Shown here one piece after another: positions 14,526 to 26,160 of a stretch of DNA of 64,000 bases. This stretch comes from Candidatus Aquiluna sp. IMCC13023 (GTDB lineage: Bacteria > Actinomycetota > Actinomycetes > Actinomycetales > Microbacteriaceae). Made by a program: the position numbers and the translations under genes. Every line of letters starts with the position of its first letter. Positions within the stretch are counted from its first letter, which is position 1. The notes below the pieces were generated by a model. That model was not told where the DNA came from. It made no database searches and saw only the letters and a program-made list of their open reading frames with translations. The DNA lies in NCBI RefSeq assembly GCF_000257665.1, contig NZ_AJKR01000002.1, forward strand, positions 62,001-126,000, written 5' to 3'.

Positions 14526-15914
14526 ATGGCCGACGTCGCCCTCACAGTAATGTGGAGCGACCTCGTGTCTAAGATTGCCTCGGACCCCAGGGTGACCCCG
14601 CACCTCAAAGGACATCTCGACCTTGCCGTCCCGAAGGGCGTGCTCGATGACACACTTTATTTAGAAGTACCAAACGAAACCACTCGTTCGATGCTTCAGC
14701 AGCGTCTTAAAGAGTTACTCCTCGACGCCCTAGGGGAAGTTGCTGAATATGGCGGCCCAACCTCCTTTCTAATAATTACAAACGAAGAACTTAAAACCCC
14801 AACCCGGATTGAACTCGCGGTAGAGCCCGAGCCGCTGGTAATTGATCGCGATCCTGCGACTGGTCCAGTTCCAATAACTGGATCTTCCGGGCTGAACCCA
14901 AAATATAGCTTTGACAATTTTGTCACTGGTGGCTCAAACAGGTTCGCGCACGCGGCATCCTTCGCGGTCGCCGAGGCACCTGCTGAGGCATACAACCCTC
15001 TGTTTATTTACGGTTCAAGCGGGTTGGGCAAGACACACCTATTGCACGCCATCGGTCACTACGCGATGCACTTGAAACCACGCACCAAGGTTCGATACGT
15101 TTCCAGCGAGGAATTCACGAACGACTTTATAAACGCGATCCAGAACAACAAGACCTCCGAGTTTCAGGCGCAGTATCGAGATGTTGACATTTTGCTTGTG
15201 GATGACATTCAATTCCTCCAGGGAAAAGACCAGACTCAAGAGGCCTTCTTCCATACTTTTAACAACCTGCACGATCACAATAAGCAAGTGGTCATCACTT
15301 CAGATCTTCGACCCAAACAACTGGAGGGCTTTGAGGAAAGAATGCTGTCTCGGTTCGAATGGGGTCTCATCACAGACATTCAGGCTCCCGAGTTTGAGAC
15401 ACGAGTTGCCATCCTTCGCAAGAAAGCTGCACTCGAGAGAATCCCGGTTCCGGACGAAGTAATTGAATACATGGCAACACGAATTTCTTCAAACATACGT
15501 GAACTAGAAGGCACACTAATTAGGGTCACCGCTTTTGCAAACCTAAACCGACAGCCTCTAGACATGGACCTGGTACAGACAGTGCTTAAGGACACCTACT
15601 CGGTCTCCGAGGACACGCGAATAAGCCCTCTCGAGATAATCGCAGCTACTTCGAGCTACTTCAAAATAACCCAAGAGCAACTCACCGGCTCAGGACGCCA
15701 AGCCGCCATTGCGCTGGCTAGGCAAATCGCGATGCACATATGCAGAGAATTAACGGATCTGTCTCTTCCGAAGATCGGCACTCACTTTGGAAACAGGGAC
15801 CACACAACGGTCATGTACGCGACTAAGAAAATTAGCTCTCAAATGCGTGAGAAACGATATATCTACAATCAGGTCTCTGAAATAATCCAAAAAATCAAAG
15901 ATAACCATAAATAG
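14526..15914 (+). CDS. dnaA: chromosomal replication initiator protein DnaA
   Basis: DnaA is the AAA+ initiator that binds DnaA boxes and melts the origin. From the ATG at 14526 (AAAGGAG upstream) the protein is 462 residues. The frame is open further upstream, but that part runs through the DnaA boxes and lacks a ribosome binding site. N-terminal domain I is followed by a very short linker. Walker A is GSSGLGKT (163-170), and VDILLVDDIQF marks Walker B. The C-terminal DNA-binding domain has the signature LPKIGTHFGNRDHTTVMYA. Confidence 0.97.
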   Translation: MADVALTVMWSDLVSKIASDPRVTPHLKGHLDLAVPKGVLDDTLYLEVPNETTRSMLQQRLKELLLDALGEVAEYGGPTSFLIITNEELKTPTRIELAVEPEPLVIDRDPATGPVPITGSSGLNPKYSFDNFVTGGSNRFAHAASFAVAEAPAEAYNPLFIYGSSGLGKTHLLHAIGHYAMHLKPRTKVRYVSSEEFTNDFINAIQNNKTSEFQAQYRDVDILLVDDIQFLQGKDQTQEAFFHTFNNLHDHNKQVVITSDLRPKQLEGFEERMLSRFEWGLITDIQAPEFETRVAILRKKAALERIPVPDEVIEYMATRISSNIRELEGTLIRVTAFANLNRQPLDMDLVQTVLKDTYSVSEDTRISPLEIIAATSSYFKITQEQLTGSGRQAAIALARQIAMHICRELTDLSLPKIGTHFGNRDHTTVMYATKKISSQMREKRYIYNQVSEIIQKIKDNHK

Positions 15915-16239
15915 TTCTAAAAAAAACCTGTGGATAACTCCAGAATTACGGTTTAGAACTCGGGTATCTTCGGGAAAAAAACTCATAAATTGTTTACAAA
16001 ACAAAAATACTCAACAACCAAATGACTTATACACAGGTTTATACACAGATCTGTGTACAACTTACAACGGTGTAGTTCCCAAACAACAAGAGCCCGAGAG
16101 GTAGTTATCCACTTTTACACAGCAGGTTATTAATGATTATTAAAGATATTAAGTAATTATTAATTCCACGCTCGTCACCAGGTTGTGTCTCTTGGGAACT
16201 CTTGTGCAAAGATAAAACCCAATTACCCAGGAAGTCATC
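15915..16239. other. oriC region between dnaA and dnaN
   Basis: This 325-base non-coding stretch carries TTATCCACA exactly on the minus strand (15929-15937), two tandem TTATACACA (16027-16035, 16039-16047), a near match TTGTACACA on the minus strand (16052-16060), TTATCCACT (16105-16113) and TTTTACACA (16113-16121), followed by an AT-rich block. DnaA boxes plus an unwinding element between dnaA and dnaN are the standard actinobacterial origin layout. The dnaN ribosome binding site (AGGAAG) ends the region. Confidence 0.88.
16127..16165. other. AT-rich DNA unwinding element
   Basis: Thirty-six of 39 bases are A or T, with repeated TTATTAA / TTATTAAT words. It directly follows the last DnaA boxes of oriC, the expected place for initial strand opening. 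Confidence 0.65.
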
Positions 16240-17370
16240 ATGAAATTTCAAGCCGATCGCGAAGTACTAAGTGATGCTGTTTCTTTTCTAGTTCGTCTTT
16301 TATCTCCTAGGCCCCAGCTTCCACAACTCTCTGGCGTAATGATCGAAGCATTGGGCAGCGAAGTTCAACTATCAATCTTTGACTATGAGGTCGCAGCTAG
16401 GGTAAAAATTGCTGCTGCTATAGATAGTCCCGGCAAGGTATTAGTTCAGGCGAGGCTTCTGTCCGAAATTCTTAGCAAACTGCCCGCTGCATCCGTGGCA
16501 ATTCAATTAGACGACACGAGACTTCAAGTTAATTCAGGAACGAGTAAGTTTTCTCTTTCATCCATGTCAACTACTGACTACCCCGACACTCCTGACTTTC
16601 CGGAAGTAACCGGAAAAGTTTCCGCGAGTGAGTTTACAAACGGCGTCGCTAAAGTCGTGGTTGCCGCCTCCCGAGAAGAAGTTACGCCAGTTCTAACTGC
16701 AGTAATGATCACCGCTAGCTCTAAGGAGCTCACAATGGTTTCTACTGATCGATTTAGGGTCGCTGTCAAGGTGATTCCGTGGACAGGAAAATCAGTTGAC
16801 CGCGAAGTGTTGATCCCGGCCAGGGTTCTAAGTGAAATCTCCAAAACCTTCAGTCACGACAGTGAGCTCGAGCTTGGGTTTGGGGAGGGCGAAAAGGACA
16901 TGATCGGCTTCTCGAGTGCAAACAAGTCTGTTTCTACCGCGACCATCAAGGGGAAGTATCCCGCCGTGTTGCAATTATTTCCAGAGGAAACAACTAGTTT
17001 TGCAATCTTGAGTAAACAGGACCTGCTAGACGCCACACGCCGAGTCGCTTTGGTCGTAGACCGTGAAAAACCCCTGCGCTACAAATTCACTGAGAGTGAG
17101 TTGTCTTTGGAGTCAATAGGTTCTGATGTTGCCGACGCGTCGGAACAGGTGTCCTGCTCCATGAAGGGTGACGAAACTGTCGTTTCACTAAGACCCCAAT
17201 TTTTGACGGATGCCCTTACGGGGCTTGATGTTGAGAATGTGAAAATAGGATTCACGGTGAATCCAAACAATCCAAACAAACCCGGCCCAGTACTAATTAG
17301 TCCAGTCGATCCAAAAGACGGCGACAAAGACTTTAAGTACCTGTTGCAACCAAATCTTCTAGTCTCCTAG
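16240..17370 (+). CDS. dnaN: DNA polymerase III beta sliding clamp
   Basis: The beta clamp encircles DNA and tethers polymerase III. The 376-residue length is normal. The protein begins MKFQADREVLSDAVSFLVR and has three repeated clamp domains. Family segments such as MSTTDYPDTPDFP and VSTDRFRVAV are clear. The C-terminus ends HLM-like as KYLLQPNLLVS, less standard than the usual MPVRL ending. An AGGAAG ribosome binding site precedes the ATG. It is followed by recF after 16 bases. Confidence 0.96.
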   Translation: MKFQADREVLSDAVSFLVRLLSPRPQLPQLSGVMIEALGSEVQLSIFDYEVAARVKIAAAIDSPGKVLVQARLLSEILSKLPAASVAIQLDDTRLQVNSGTSKFSLSSMSTTDYPDTPDFPEVTGKVSASEFTNGVAKVVVAASREEVTPVLTAVMITASSKELTMVSTDRFRVAVKVIPWTGKSVDREVLIPARVLSEISKTFSHDSELELGFGEGEKDMIGFSSANKSVSTATIKGKYPAVLQLFPEETTSFAILSKQDLLDATRRVALVVDREKPLRYKFTESELSLESIGSDVADASEQVSCSMKGDETVVSLRPQFLTDALTGLDVENVKIGFTVNPNNPNKPGPVLISPVDPKDGDKDFKYLLQPNLLVS

Positions 17371-17386
17371 GCAAAGGACTCGGCGC

Positions 17387-18520
17387 TTGTGGCTCAAGTC
17401 TTTACAACTAGCTAATTTCCGAAACTATTCACAGCTAAATGTTGACTTTTCAGTCGGCCAGGTTCTTCTCTACGGCCAAAACGGCGAGGGTAAAACAAAC
17501 CTTGTTGAGGCAGTCAGTTACCTATCGACCCTAGAGTCGCATCGAGTTAGTGGATATCAGACTCTGATTCAAAAAGACCAACCAACGGCGCAGCTGTCGG
17601 GGAAAGTGAATCACAACTCTCGAGAGTTACTCATTGGTGTTGAACTTAATAAGGAATCCAACAACAGGTATTTCCTGAACGGCTCAGCCAGAAAGAAAAC
17701 CTCTGAGATTTTAGGGCTTATTAGAACCGTCTCCTTTTCACCCGAGGACTTGGACCTAATAAGACGAGACCCAGGCGACAGAAGAAAATTCCTAGACAGC
17801 TCTCTTGTCCAACTAAAGCCGCGCTTATCCGGCGTAAAAGCAGATTATGAGCGCGTTCTGAAGCAAAGAAACGCCCTCTTGAAATCCGCGAGAGGCATAA
17901 AGAACCCTGAACTGTCCACACTGGAAATCTGGAACGATCAACTAGTTGCACTGGGTACCGAGCTGGCCGCTGAACGCCTTGAGCTAGTTACGGCGCTATC
18001 CCCGCTGTTACAAACCTTCTACACCGCCCTTAGTGACTCGAAAGATGAAATCAGCCTTCGACTTGTTTCAGCGGTGGGCAGCGATGAAAATGAAAAGTGG
18101 ACCGATATTGAGTCTGATCCAAAGACTTACTCACAACTGTTTTACGAACGTCTGGAATCACTTCGGAACAAAGAACTTGAGCGCGGAATAACCCTTGCGG
18201 GACCCCATAGGGACGAGCTGTTGATTGATAAAGCGGGACTACTCGCGAGAACTCACGCTTCTCAAGGGGAAGCGTGGTCTCTGGCGCTGGGCCTAAAACT
18301 TGCCCTCGGGGATGTTTCACGAAAAACCAGCAACAATGGTGATCCGATTTTGCTGTTGGATGATGTCTTTGCGGTCCTAGACAAAGGCAGGCGAGAGCGC
18401 CTGGTCGAATTTGTGACCGATTATGAACAAGTGCTAATCACTGCCGCAGACGAGACCATGGCGCCAAATCTTGATTGGTCTGGCAAAATGCACGTATCGG
18501 GAGGTGTTGTCAGTGCCTAG
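17387..18520 (+). CDS. recF: DNA replication and repair protein RecF
   Basis: RecF is an SMC-like ATPase that loads RecA at gaps. The N-terminus MWLKSLQLANFRNYSQL is typical, and the P-loop GQNGEGKT is at residues 30-37. The C-terminal ABC signature region (ASQGEAWSLALGLKLA) and Walker B (PILLLDDVFAVLD) are intact. The length is 377 residues. The start codon is TTG with AAAGGA upstream. Its last 8 bases overlap the next gene. Confidence 0.95.
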   Translation: MWLKSLQLANFRNYSQLNVDFSVGQVLLYGQNGEGKTNLVEAVSYLSTLESHRVSGYQTLIQKDQPTAQLSGKVNHNSRELLIGVELNKESNNRYFLNGSARKKTSEILGLIRTVSFSPEDLDLIRRDPGDRRKFLDSSLVQLKPRLSGVKADYERVLKQRNALLKSARGIKNPELSTLEIWNDQLVALGTELAAERLELVTALSPLLQTFYTALSDSKDEISLRLVSAVGSDENEKWTDIESDPKTYSQLFYERLESLRNKELERGITLAGPHRDELLIDKAGLLARTHASQGEAWSLALGLKLALGDVSRKTSNNGDPILLLDDVFAVLDKGRRERLVEFVTDYEQVLITAADETMAPNLDWSGKMHVSGGVVSA

Positions 18521-19001
18521 TATTTTCTTCGAAGTGGCCGATGGGTTCTTTAAGAGCTTTCTTGCTAACTCGCACGGAATGAAGTCAAAGGATCAGAAGC
18601 GCCGAGAAAAAAACCAGACCCGTGGCACGCAGCCCTTTGACCCAGGTCGCGACCTAGTAACGGCAAGTCAAAGCCTGGAGCATTTGTTTGGGGAGTTCAA
18701 CTGGACCGCGGATCTGGAGAAGGCGTCGTTATTTGCAGATTGGGATCAGGTAGTTGGTCCGGAAAGTGCGAATGCCTCCTTCCCTGAGGAGCTCAAGGGA
18801 ACTCAACTAATTGTTCGTTGCAAGTCAACTGCGTGGGCCACTCAAATGCGTCTTTTGGAAACCCAGGTTTTACAGAAGCTAGCCGAGGTTCATCCAAAAC
18901 TTGTCGTTGATGAAATTATGTTTATCGGTCCTAATGCCCCGAGTTGGAAAAAGGGTCCTAGATCGGTTCCTGGACGGGGTCCACGCGACACCTATGGCTA
19001 A
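18513..19001 (+). CDS. DUF721 (DciA-like) protein
   Basis: The protein is about 162 residues with a charged, Lys/Arg-rich N-terminal half and a DUF721 domain in the second half (SLFADWDQVVGPESANAS, then LIVRCKSTAWATQMRLLE). The family is found next to recF and gyrB in actinobacteria and is related to DciA, a helicase-loading or helicase-operating factor; the exact role here is inferred. The GTG at 18513 lies 8 bases before the end of recF and has GGGAGG 8 bases upstream, which decided the start. Confidence 0.85.
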   Translation: MPSIFFEVADGFFKSFLANSHGMKSKDQKRREKNQTRGTQPFDPGRDLVTASQSLEHLFGEFNWTADLEKASLFADWDQVVGPESANASFPEELKGTQLIVRCKSTAWATQMRLLETQVLQKLAEVHPKLVVDEIMFIGPNAPSWKKGPRSVPGRGPRDTYG

Positions 19002-19045
19002 TAACCATATGCACTCCTTTTTCTGCCCTCTGGACTAGACTTGAA

Positions 19046-19102
19046 GGGTTAGCAAACCTGAATCTAAGTCGGTCCTAGACCGCGTTTATGTGGAGCTAAC
19101 CC
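19046..19102 (+). promoter_or_regulatory. structured leader ahead of gyrB
   Basis: GGGTTAGC (19046-19053) is exactly complementary to GCTAACCC (19095-19102), and the enclosed segment holds a second hairpin, CGGTC-CTA-GACCG (19070-19082). The structure ends 19 bases before the gyrB ATG, leaving the ribosome binding site free. A weak -10-like TAGACT is at 19036-19041. No T-run follows, so it is not an ordinary terminator. A regulatory role for gyrB expression is inference. Confidence 0.4.
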
Positions 19103-19115
19103 AAACGGGAAGTAA

Positions 19116-21059
<1,944 letters not shown>

Positions 21060-21072
21060 GTAGGAGAGAAAA

Positions 21073-23586
21073 ATGTCAGAAAGCCAGATGGACAAAATAG
21101 AGCAAATCGACCTAAAGGTCGAAATGCAACGAAGCTACCTCGACTACGCAATGAGCGTTATTGTCGGGCGAGCACTTCCGGACGTGAGAGACGGCCTAAA
21201 ACCAGTTCACCGTCGCGTTCTTTACGCGATGTACGACGGTGGTTACCGACCAGACAAACAGTTCTCAAAGTGCTCGCGTGTAGTAGGCGATGTGATGGGT
21301 CAGTATCACCCTCACGGTGACACAGCTATTTACGACACCTTGGTTCGCTTGGTTCAGGACTGGAACCTTCGTTATCCGCTTGTATCGGGCCAGGGAAACT
21401 TTGGTTCCCCCGGAAACGATCCGGCTGCTGCACCAAGATACACGGAGTGCAAAATGGCTCCGTTGGCGATGGAGATGGTTCGAGACATCGACGAAGAGAC
21501 CGTTGACTTCCAAGACAACTACGACGGCCGCACCCAGGAGCCGACCATTTTGCCTGCGAGGTTCCCAAACCTGTTGGTTAATGGATCAATCGGTATTGCG
21601 GTTGGAATGGCGACGAACATTCCTCCCCACAACCTCAGAGAAGTATCAGAGGCAGCTCAGTTTGTGCTTGCCAACCCCGAAATCGAGGGTGAAGCGCTAA
21701 TTGAAGAGCTAATCAAGATTGTGAAAGGTCCAGATTTCCCAACCGGCGCTCAAATCCTTGGTCGCCGCGGAATTGAAGATGCTTATCGAACCGGCCGCGG
21801 CTCAATAACAATGCGTGCGGTTGTGAACGTAGAAGAGGTTCAGAATCGAACCTGCCTAGTTGTCACCGAACTTCCATATCAAGTAAACCCAGACAACTTG
21901 GCGCTTAAGATCGCAGAGCTCACCAAAGAGGGCAAGCTCACCGGCATTGCAGACATTCGCGACGAAACATCGGGTAGAACTGGTCAGCGACTCGTAATTG
22001 TTCTAAAGCGCGACGCGGTTGCAAGGGTTGTACTGAACAACCTGTACAAGTACACCCAGCTGCAGGACAACTTCGGTGCAAACATGCTTGCACTTGTCGA
22101 TGGAATCCCCAGGACGCTGTCGATCGACGGCTTTATTACCAATTGGGTGACCCACCAGATCGACATCATCGTCAGAAGAACTCAGTTCAGGCTGCGTAAG
22201 GCAGAAGAGCGAGCCCACATCCTTCGCGGGTACCTGAAGGCTCTTGACTCACTCGACGATGTAATTGCCCTGATTCGCAAGAGCGCGACCGTTGAAGATG
22301 CTCGCGACGGACTAATCAAACTGTTGAAAATCGACGAGCTTCAAGCGCGTGCGATCTTGAACATGCAGTTGCGTCAACTTGCGGCACTTGAGCGCCAGAA
22401 GATTATTGACGAGGCCGCTGAGCTTGAAACTCAGATAACTGAGTTCCAGAGGATCATCGGAGACGAAAAAGCCCAGCGCGACATCGTCTCATCCGAGTTG
22501 GCCGAAGTTGTTAGCAAGTACGGCGACGATCGTCGCTCAGAGATAATGCTTGGTTACGACGGCGACGTCAGCCTAGAAGACCTAATTCCCGAAGAAGAAA
22601 TGGTAGTTACCTTGACCCAAGGCGGCTACATAAAGCGAACCAGAAGCGACAACTATCGCGTGCAGCACCGCGGTGGCAGGGGCGTTAAGGGAGCGAGCCT
22701 TCGAGCCGACGATGTGGTTCAGAACTTTATTGTTTCGACCACTCACCACTGGCTGATGTTCTTCACTAATACCGGCAGGGTTTATCGTTCCAAGGTCTAC
22801 GAGGTTCAAGAGTCTGGCCGCGATTCAAAGGGTCAGCATGTTGCCAACCTCTTGGCCTTGCAGCCAGAGGAATATGTAGTGAAGGTTCTTGATCTGAAGG
22901 ACTACCAGCAGGAGCCTTATTTGGTCATGGCCACCAAGAGCGGGCTTGTTAAAAAGACCGCTCTAGAGCTCTATGACACCGCTAGAACTGGCGGCATCAT
23001 TGCCATCAAGCTCCGCGAAGGCGATGAGCTTATCAACGCAATGCTGGTTAGCGAAGAGAACGATGTTCTTTTGGTTAGCCGAAAGGGAATGTCTATTAGA
23101 TTCTCCGCGGCTAACGACTCGATGCGTCCAATGGGTCGCGACACCTCAGGTGTCATCGGCATGGCCTTTAGAAAGGGCGACGAGCTTTTGTCGGCTTCGG
23201 TTATTGGGGAGTCCGGCTTTGTCTTTGTTGTAACCGAGGGCGGTTATGCCAAACGAACTTCGGCGGATCAGTACCGAGTTCAGAAGCGTGGCGGCATTGG
23301 CATCAAGGTTGCCAAGCTCGATGAGAAGCGCGGTGACCTGGTCGGCGCGCTAATGGTCGACGAAACTGACGAGGTTCTAGCGGTGTTGTCTTCTGGCAAG
23401 GTAATCAGGAGTTCGGCTAATGAGGTTCCGGCCAAGGGCCGCGACACCATGGGCGTAGTATTTGCTAGGTTTGACCAGAGCGATTCAGTTCTGTCGATAG
23501 CCAGAAATGCTGAGCGGAACCTAGAAACTAATGATGATCCAGAAACTGAAGGAGCGGCAGATGACATCGCTGTTCAACCGGAATAA
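21073..23586 (+). CDS. gyrA: DNA gyrase subunit A
   Basis: GyrA is the DNA breakage-reunion subunit. The catalytic tyrosine is Y123 (APRYTECKM). The quinolone-interaction region reads [12 protein letters not shown], with threonine at the position of E. coli Ser83. The C-terminal beta-pinwheel has the GyrA box RGGRGVKG. The length is 837 residues, with an acidic tail. An AGGAG ribosome binding site precedes the ATG. The last 26 bases overlap the start of the next gene. Confidence 0.97.
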   Translation: MSESQMDKIEQIDLKVEMQRSYLDYAMSVIVGRALPDVRDGLKPVHRRVLYAMYDGGYRPDKQFSKCSRVVGDVMGQYHPHGDTAIYDTLVRLVQDWNLRYPLVSGQGNFGSPGNDPAAAPRYTECKMAPLAMEMVRDIDEETVDFQDNYDGRTQEPTILPARFPNLLVNGSIGIAVGMATNIPPHNLREVSEAAQFVLANPEIEGEALIEELIKIVKGPDFPTGAQILGRRGIEDAYRTGRGSITMRAVVNVEEVQNRTCLVVTELPYQVNPDNLALKIAELTKEGKLTGIADIRDETSGRTGQRLVIVLKRDAVARVVLNNLYKYTQLQDNFGANMLALVDGIPRTLSIDGFITNWVTHQIDIIVRRTQFRLRKAEERAHILRGYLKALDSLDDVIALIRKSATVEDARDGLIKLLKIDELQARAILNMQLRQLAALERQKIIDEAAELETQITEFQRIIGDEKAQRDIVSSELAEVVSKYGDDRRSEIMLGYDGDVSLEDLIPEEEMVVTLTQGGYIKRTRSDNYRVQHRGGRGVKGASLRADDVVQNFIVSTTHHWLMFFTNTGRVYRSKVYEVQESGRDSKGQHVANLLALQPEEYVVKVLDLKDYQQEPYLVMATKSGLVKKTALELYDTARTGGIIAIKLREGDELINAMLVSEENDVLLVSRKGMSIRFSAANDSMRPMGRDTSGVIGMAFRKGDELLSASVIGESGFVFVVTEGGYAKRTSADQYRVQKRGGIGIKVAKLDEKRGDLVGALMVDETDEVLAVLSSGKVIRSSANEVPAKGRDTMGVVFARFDQSDSVLSIARNAERNLETNDDPETEGAADDIAVQPE

Positions 23587-23962
23587 GACCCCAAAGGAAC
23601 CCAAGAAACAGATTCGCCTCAAGCTAAGAGGCGTAGATGTTTGGTCCGCGGTTAAGGTCGGATTCCTTATCTCAATCGCGAGCTCAATCGCTCTGGTGGT
23701 TGGGGCTTGGTTGATTTGGTCGGTGCTTGCTAATTCGGGGATTTTCTCCTCAATCGGGAGCTTGCTTGGATCTGTTCTTGGCGACGGCAGCAATGTGAAC
23801 CTAGAGGATGATTTTTCTTTTTCTAACGTCATGACCACGGCTACCACCCTCGCACTTCTAAATGTCGTGCTAACTACTGCCCTGTGGGCAGTATGGGCGG
23901 TAATTTTCAACCTAATTTCTAAGCTGGTTGGTGGGCTTTCGCTCACTTTCACCAACAACTAG
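23561..23962 (+). CDS. DUF3566 transmembrane protein
   Basis: The 133-residue protein has a short basic N-terminus and two strong transmembrane segments (about residues 33-60 and 98-123) separated by a Gly/Ser-rich loop. The pattern [19 protein letters not shown] and the C-terminal [21 protein letters not shown] are characteristic of the DUF3566 proteins found directly after gyrA in actinobacteria. The ATG at 23561 has GGAG 6 bases upstream and overlaps gyrA. An earlier ATG in frame (23531) is deeper in gyrA and less likely. The function is unknown. Confidence 0.85.
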   Translation: MTSLFNRNKTPKEPKKQIRLKLRGVDVWSAVKVGFLISIASSIALVVGAWLIWSVLANSGIFSSIGSLLGSVLGDGSNVNLEDDFSFSNVMTTATTLALLNVVLTTALWAVWAVIFNLISKLVGGLSLTFTNN

Positions 23963-24015
23963 AGATCTAGGGTTTGTGGCAGGTGTTTTTTTCTAGTAGC
24001 ATCATCTTGCTCGAC

Positions 24016-24089
24016 GGGCCTATAGCTCAGGTGGTTAGAGCGCTTCACTGATAATGAAGAGGTCGGAGGTTCAAGTCCTCCTAGGCCCA
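24016..24089 (+). tRNA. tRNA-Ile (GAT anticodon)
   Basis: The cloverleaf is complete. The acceptor stem is GGGCCTA/TAGGCCC, the D arm is AGCTCAGGTGGTTAGAGC, the anticodon loop CTGATAA has GAT at 24050-24052, and the T arm is GGAGGTTCAAGTCCTCC. The discriminator is A and the CCA is not encoded. The position after gyrA, followed by tRNA-Ala, is standard in actinobacteria. Confidence 0.97.
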
Positions 24090-24123
24090 CGGTGAGCACT
24101 TTCCGCCAGGGAATGCTCGCTAT

Positions 24124-24196
24124 GGGGACTTAGCTCAGTTGGTAGAGCACCTGCTTTGCAAGCAGGGGGTCAGGGGTTCGACCCCCCTAGTCTCCA
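24124..24196 (+). tRNA. tRNA-Ala (TGC anticodon)
   Basis: The acceptor stem GGGGACT/AGTCTCC has one G-T pair. The D arm is AGCTCAGTTGGTAGAGC, the anticodon loop TTTGCAA carries TGC, and the T arm is AGGGGTTCGACCCCCC. The discriminator is A and no CCA is encoded. It lies 34 bases after tRNA-Ile and is likely co-transcribed with it. Confidence 0.97.
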
Positions 24197-24207
24197 CAAG
24201 GAAGAAG

Positions 24208-24239
24208 ACCCTCCCAGAAATGGGAGGGTTTTTCTTTTT
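24208..24239 (+). terminator. rho-independent terminator after tRNA-Ala
   Basis: A perfect 8-bp stem ACCCTCCC/GGGAGGGT with a 6-base loop is followed by TTTTTCTTTTT. It closes the gyrase-tRNA transcript. Confidence 0.9.
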
Positions 24240-24435
24240 ACCGAGCAAACGCCAGAAAAAGCATCACTAGTGACACCGCAATGCCAGAAATCATTAGAAA
24301 AGTGTGGGCTTGTTGCTTCCAAAGCAGGCTCGCCCTTGCGTGGAGAAAGAAATAGGGCTTTGCAGAGGACTTAGTTGCACCACCCCAGGTCATGTAGATA
24401 CCGATCGCAAATCCAACCCAGTAGTACCAGCTCAT
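24238..24435 (-). CDS. small membrane protein, 65 residues
   Basis: The protein has two hydrophobic segments (residues about 5-20 and 45-63), flanked by a basic stretch, with a tryptophan- and tyrosine-rich N-terminus (MSWYYWVGFAIGIYMTWGG). AAAGGAG lies 5 bases upstream of the ATG, a strong ribosome binding site that supports a real gene. It runs opposite to the tRNA genes and ends at their terminator. No family recognised. Confidence 0.65.
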   Translation of the reverse strand: MSWYYWVGFAIGIYMTWGGATKSSAKPYFFLHARASLLWKQQAHTFLMISGIAVSLVMLFLAFAR

Positions 24436-24581
24436 TCTCGCTCCTTTTCTAGTTACCTCACCTTTCCAGCCAGGCGCATGACAGTCAACTTCTTGAGTAT
24501 GCAGGCGTCGCTTTCTGACGAACCGAGAATTTGGGTCTTGAGTTAAACCTGACTAACTCTTTCCCCCAACCATTTAATGGG

Positions 24582-25796
24582 TTACTTGGACGCTAACTGC
24601 TGGGAAAGACCGACCAAGAGATGAGGCCAAAATAGGGTTTCTTCGCGGCCCAAACGAACAAAGACGAGACCGTTCTCCGGTGCGACGAAAATATATTGTC
24701 CGAGGTTACCTTGAGCGGCGAATTGATTGTCAGGATGAACCCACCAGAAGGACCCGTAGTTCATTTTTGCCGCGGTCAGATCGTTCAATGTTGTTGACTC
24801 TTCCACCCAGTCTTGGGGTACCACCTGAATTCCATCCATCATGCCCTTTTGGGCAAACAAAAGACCGAATTTCGCAAAGTCAATGGGTCGGGCGTTCATG
24901 CCGCTCTCCATTTTCTCAAATCCGTTGTAAAAACTGTCCGTGCTCCAGGAGGCGTCCGCCTCGGCACCCATAGGGCCCCACAGCTTTTCACTCATGTAAT
25001 CTGCGGTGGTTTGACCGGTCGCTCGCTCAAGTGCCATGCCGAGAAGCAGTGGATTGTAATTGTTGTACAGGAAAGACTTCCCTGGATCCTCAGCTATGAC
25101 GGCATTCAGTGCCGTCGCCCTAAGGTTTGTGGAGAAGTAGGTGCTGGCCGCATCCCCGTATGGAGACATATCATCCACATATTTCAATCCGGATTCCATG
25201 GTGATTAGGTGCCGGAGCGTGATGCTGCCAAACCTAGGGTCAGTATCCATGAGCTCCGGAATGTACTTGGTGATTGGGTCATCAAGGGATTCAATCTTCC
25301 CTTCACCGATGGCTATACCAACCAACGCTGATAAAAAAGACTTCGAGACTGAGAATGATGTGTGCAACGCATTCGGGTCAACACCCGGTGCGTACCATTT
25401 ATGAATAACGACTCCGTCCTTCAGAACCAGAAAGGCGGTTGTTCCAGTCTCCGAAAAAAAGCCACCCAGGTCCTCTTCTGAGTTAATTAGCAGATCACGC
25501 AAGCCAAATGGACTCAAATCGACGCTGTTGAAGGCGGCAAGGGTGGAGCCATCAAGCGCCTCGGGCAATGAAGTGGCGCCAGGAGTGGTCTTTATCTCGT
25601 TATTCGGAAAGTAATTAATGTGGTCAATGCTTGGACCACCCCAGATTGCCATTGTCGCCAGACCTCTGGCCATCTGAGAGAACGGGGTTGCGGCGACTAT
25701 CAGCCCTGCCAAAATCAATGGCACGCTAACTATTGCGAGCACAACCTTCAGGGGGCGCCGGGGCCTTTTTGCTTTTCGTGCTTCGGTTGTGTTCAT
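24582..25796 (-). CDS. beta-lactamase-fold serine hydrolase (class C / PBP4-like)
   Basis: The 404-residue protein has an N-terminal membrane anchor (about residues 17-37) and an extracytoplasmic serine-hydrolase domain. The nucleophile motif SxxK is SVSK (149-152) and YxN is Y244-N-N246. The third motif, usually HxG or KTG, is only weakly matched near the C-terminus by QGN. The family includes esterases, D-aminopeptidases and penicillin-binding-like proteins; a true beta-lactamase role is not supported. It is a single gene with no partner nearby. The substrate is unknown. Confidence 0.82.
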   Translation of the reverse strand: MNTTEARKAKRPRRPLKVVLAIVSVPLILAGLIVAATPFSQMARGLATMAIWGGPSIDHINYFPNNEIKTTPGATSLPEALDGSTLAAFNSVDLSPFGLRDLLINSEEDLGGFFSETGTTAFLVLKDGVVIHKWYAPGVDPNALHTSFSVSKSFLSALVGIAIGEGKIESLDDPITKYIPELMDTDPRFGSITLRHLITMESGLKYVDDMSPYGDAASTYFSTNLRATALNAVIAEDPGKSFLYNNYNPLLLGMALERATGQTTADYMSEKLWGPMGAEADASWSTDSFYNGFEKMESGMNARPIDFAKFGLLFAQKGMMDGIQVVPQDWVEESTTLNDLTAAKMNYGSFWWVHPDNQFAAQGNLGQYIFVAPENGLVFVRLGREETLFWPHLLVGLSQQLASK

Positions 25797-25956
25797 GAGG
25801 CAAAGCTACCATCCGGGCATCGGTAGTTTGGAGCCATGTTGGCTGGCCAGCCGAACCAGTGCCTCTCTTTGTCAAATGCCCCAGATGGTTCAAGTTTTTC
25901 ACTCACGCGGCTGAGGATTTGGGGGTTCATCGAATTAGGCAGCTAGGATTTTTAGC

Positions 25957-26130
25957 ATGAGTAATAAGTGGATCCTGCTTGCTTACGCCGCACTCTTCTT
26001 TGGGGTCGTTTCTACTTACGACTCCTATGCGGACAACACCTATCTTGTCGCTCTTGCTGGAATAACCCTAAGCGTGGCGGGTGTTGGTGCCTGGCTGTGG
26101 TCTGTTCAGCATAAAAAAGACAAGGGCTAG
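25957..26130 (+). CDS. small membrane protein, 57 residues
   Basis: The frame starts at ATG 25957 with AGGA 8 bases upstream and ends in TAG at 26130. It encodes two hydrophobic helices (about residues 5-20 and 29-50) joined by a short polar loop (TYDSYADNTY), with a C-terminal QHKKDKG. The basic tail and the clean ribosome binding site support a real gene. It is divergent from the serine hydrolase, which starts 160 bases away. No family recognised. Confidence 0.6.
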   Translation: MSNKWILLAYAALFFGVVSTYDSYADNTYLVALAGITLSVAGVGAWLWSVQHKKDKG

Positions 26131-26160
26131 CTTTTTTCGATAGAGATTTGCTCGTTAAAC

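Noticed and set aside
18313-18328. parS-like TGTTTCACGAAAAACC inside recF
   Set aside because: Only 13 of 16 bases match and the palindrome is broken in its right half, so ParB binding is unlikely.
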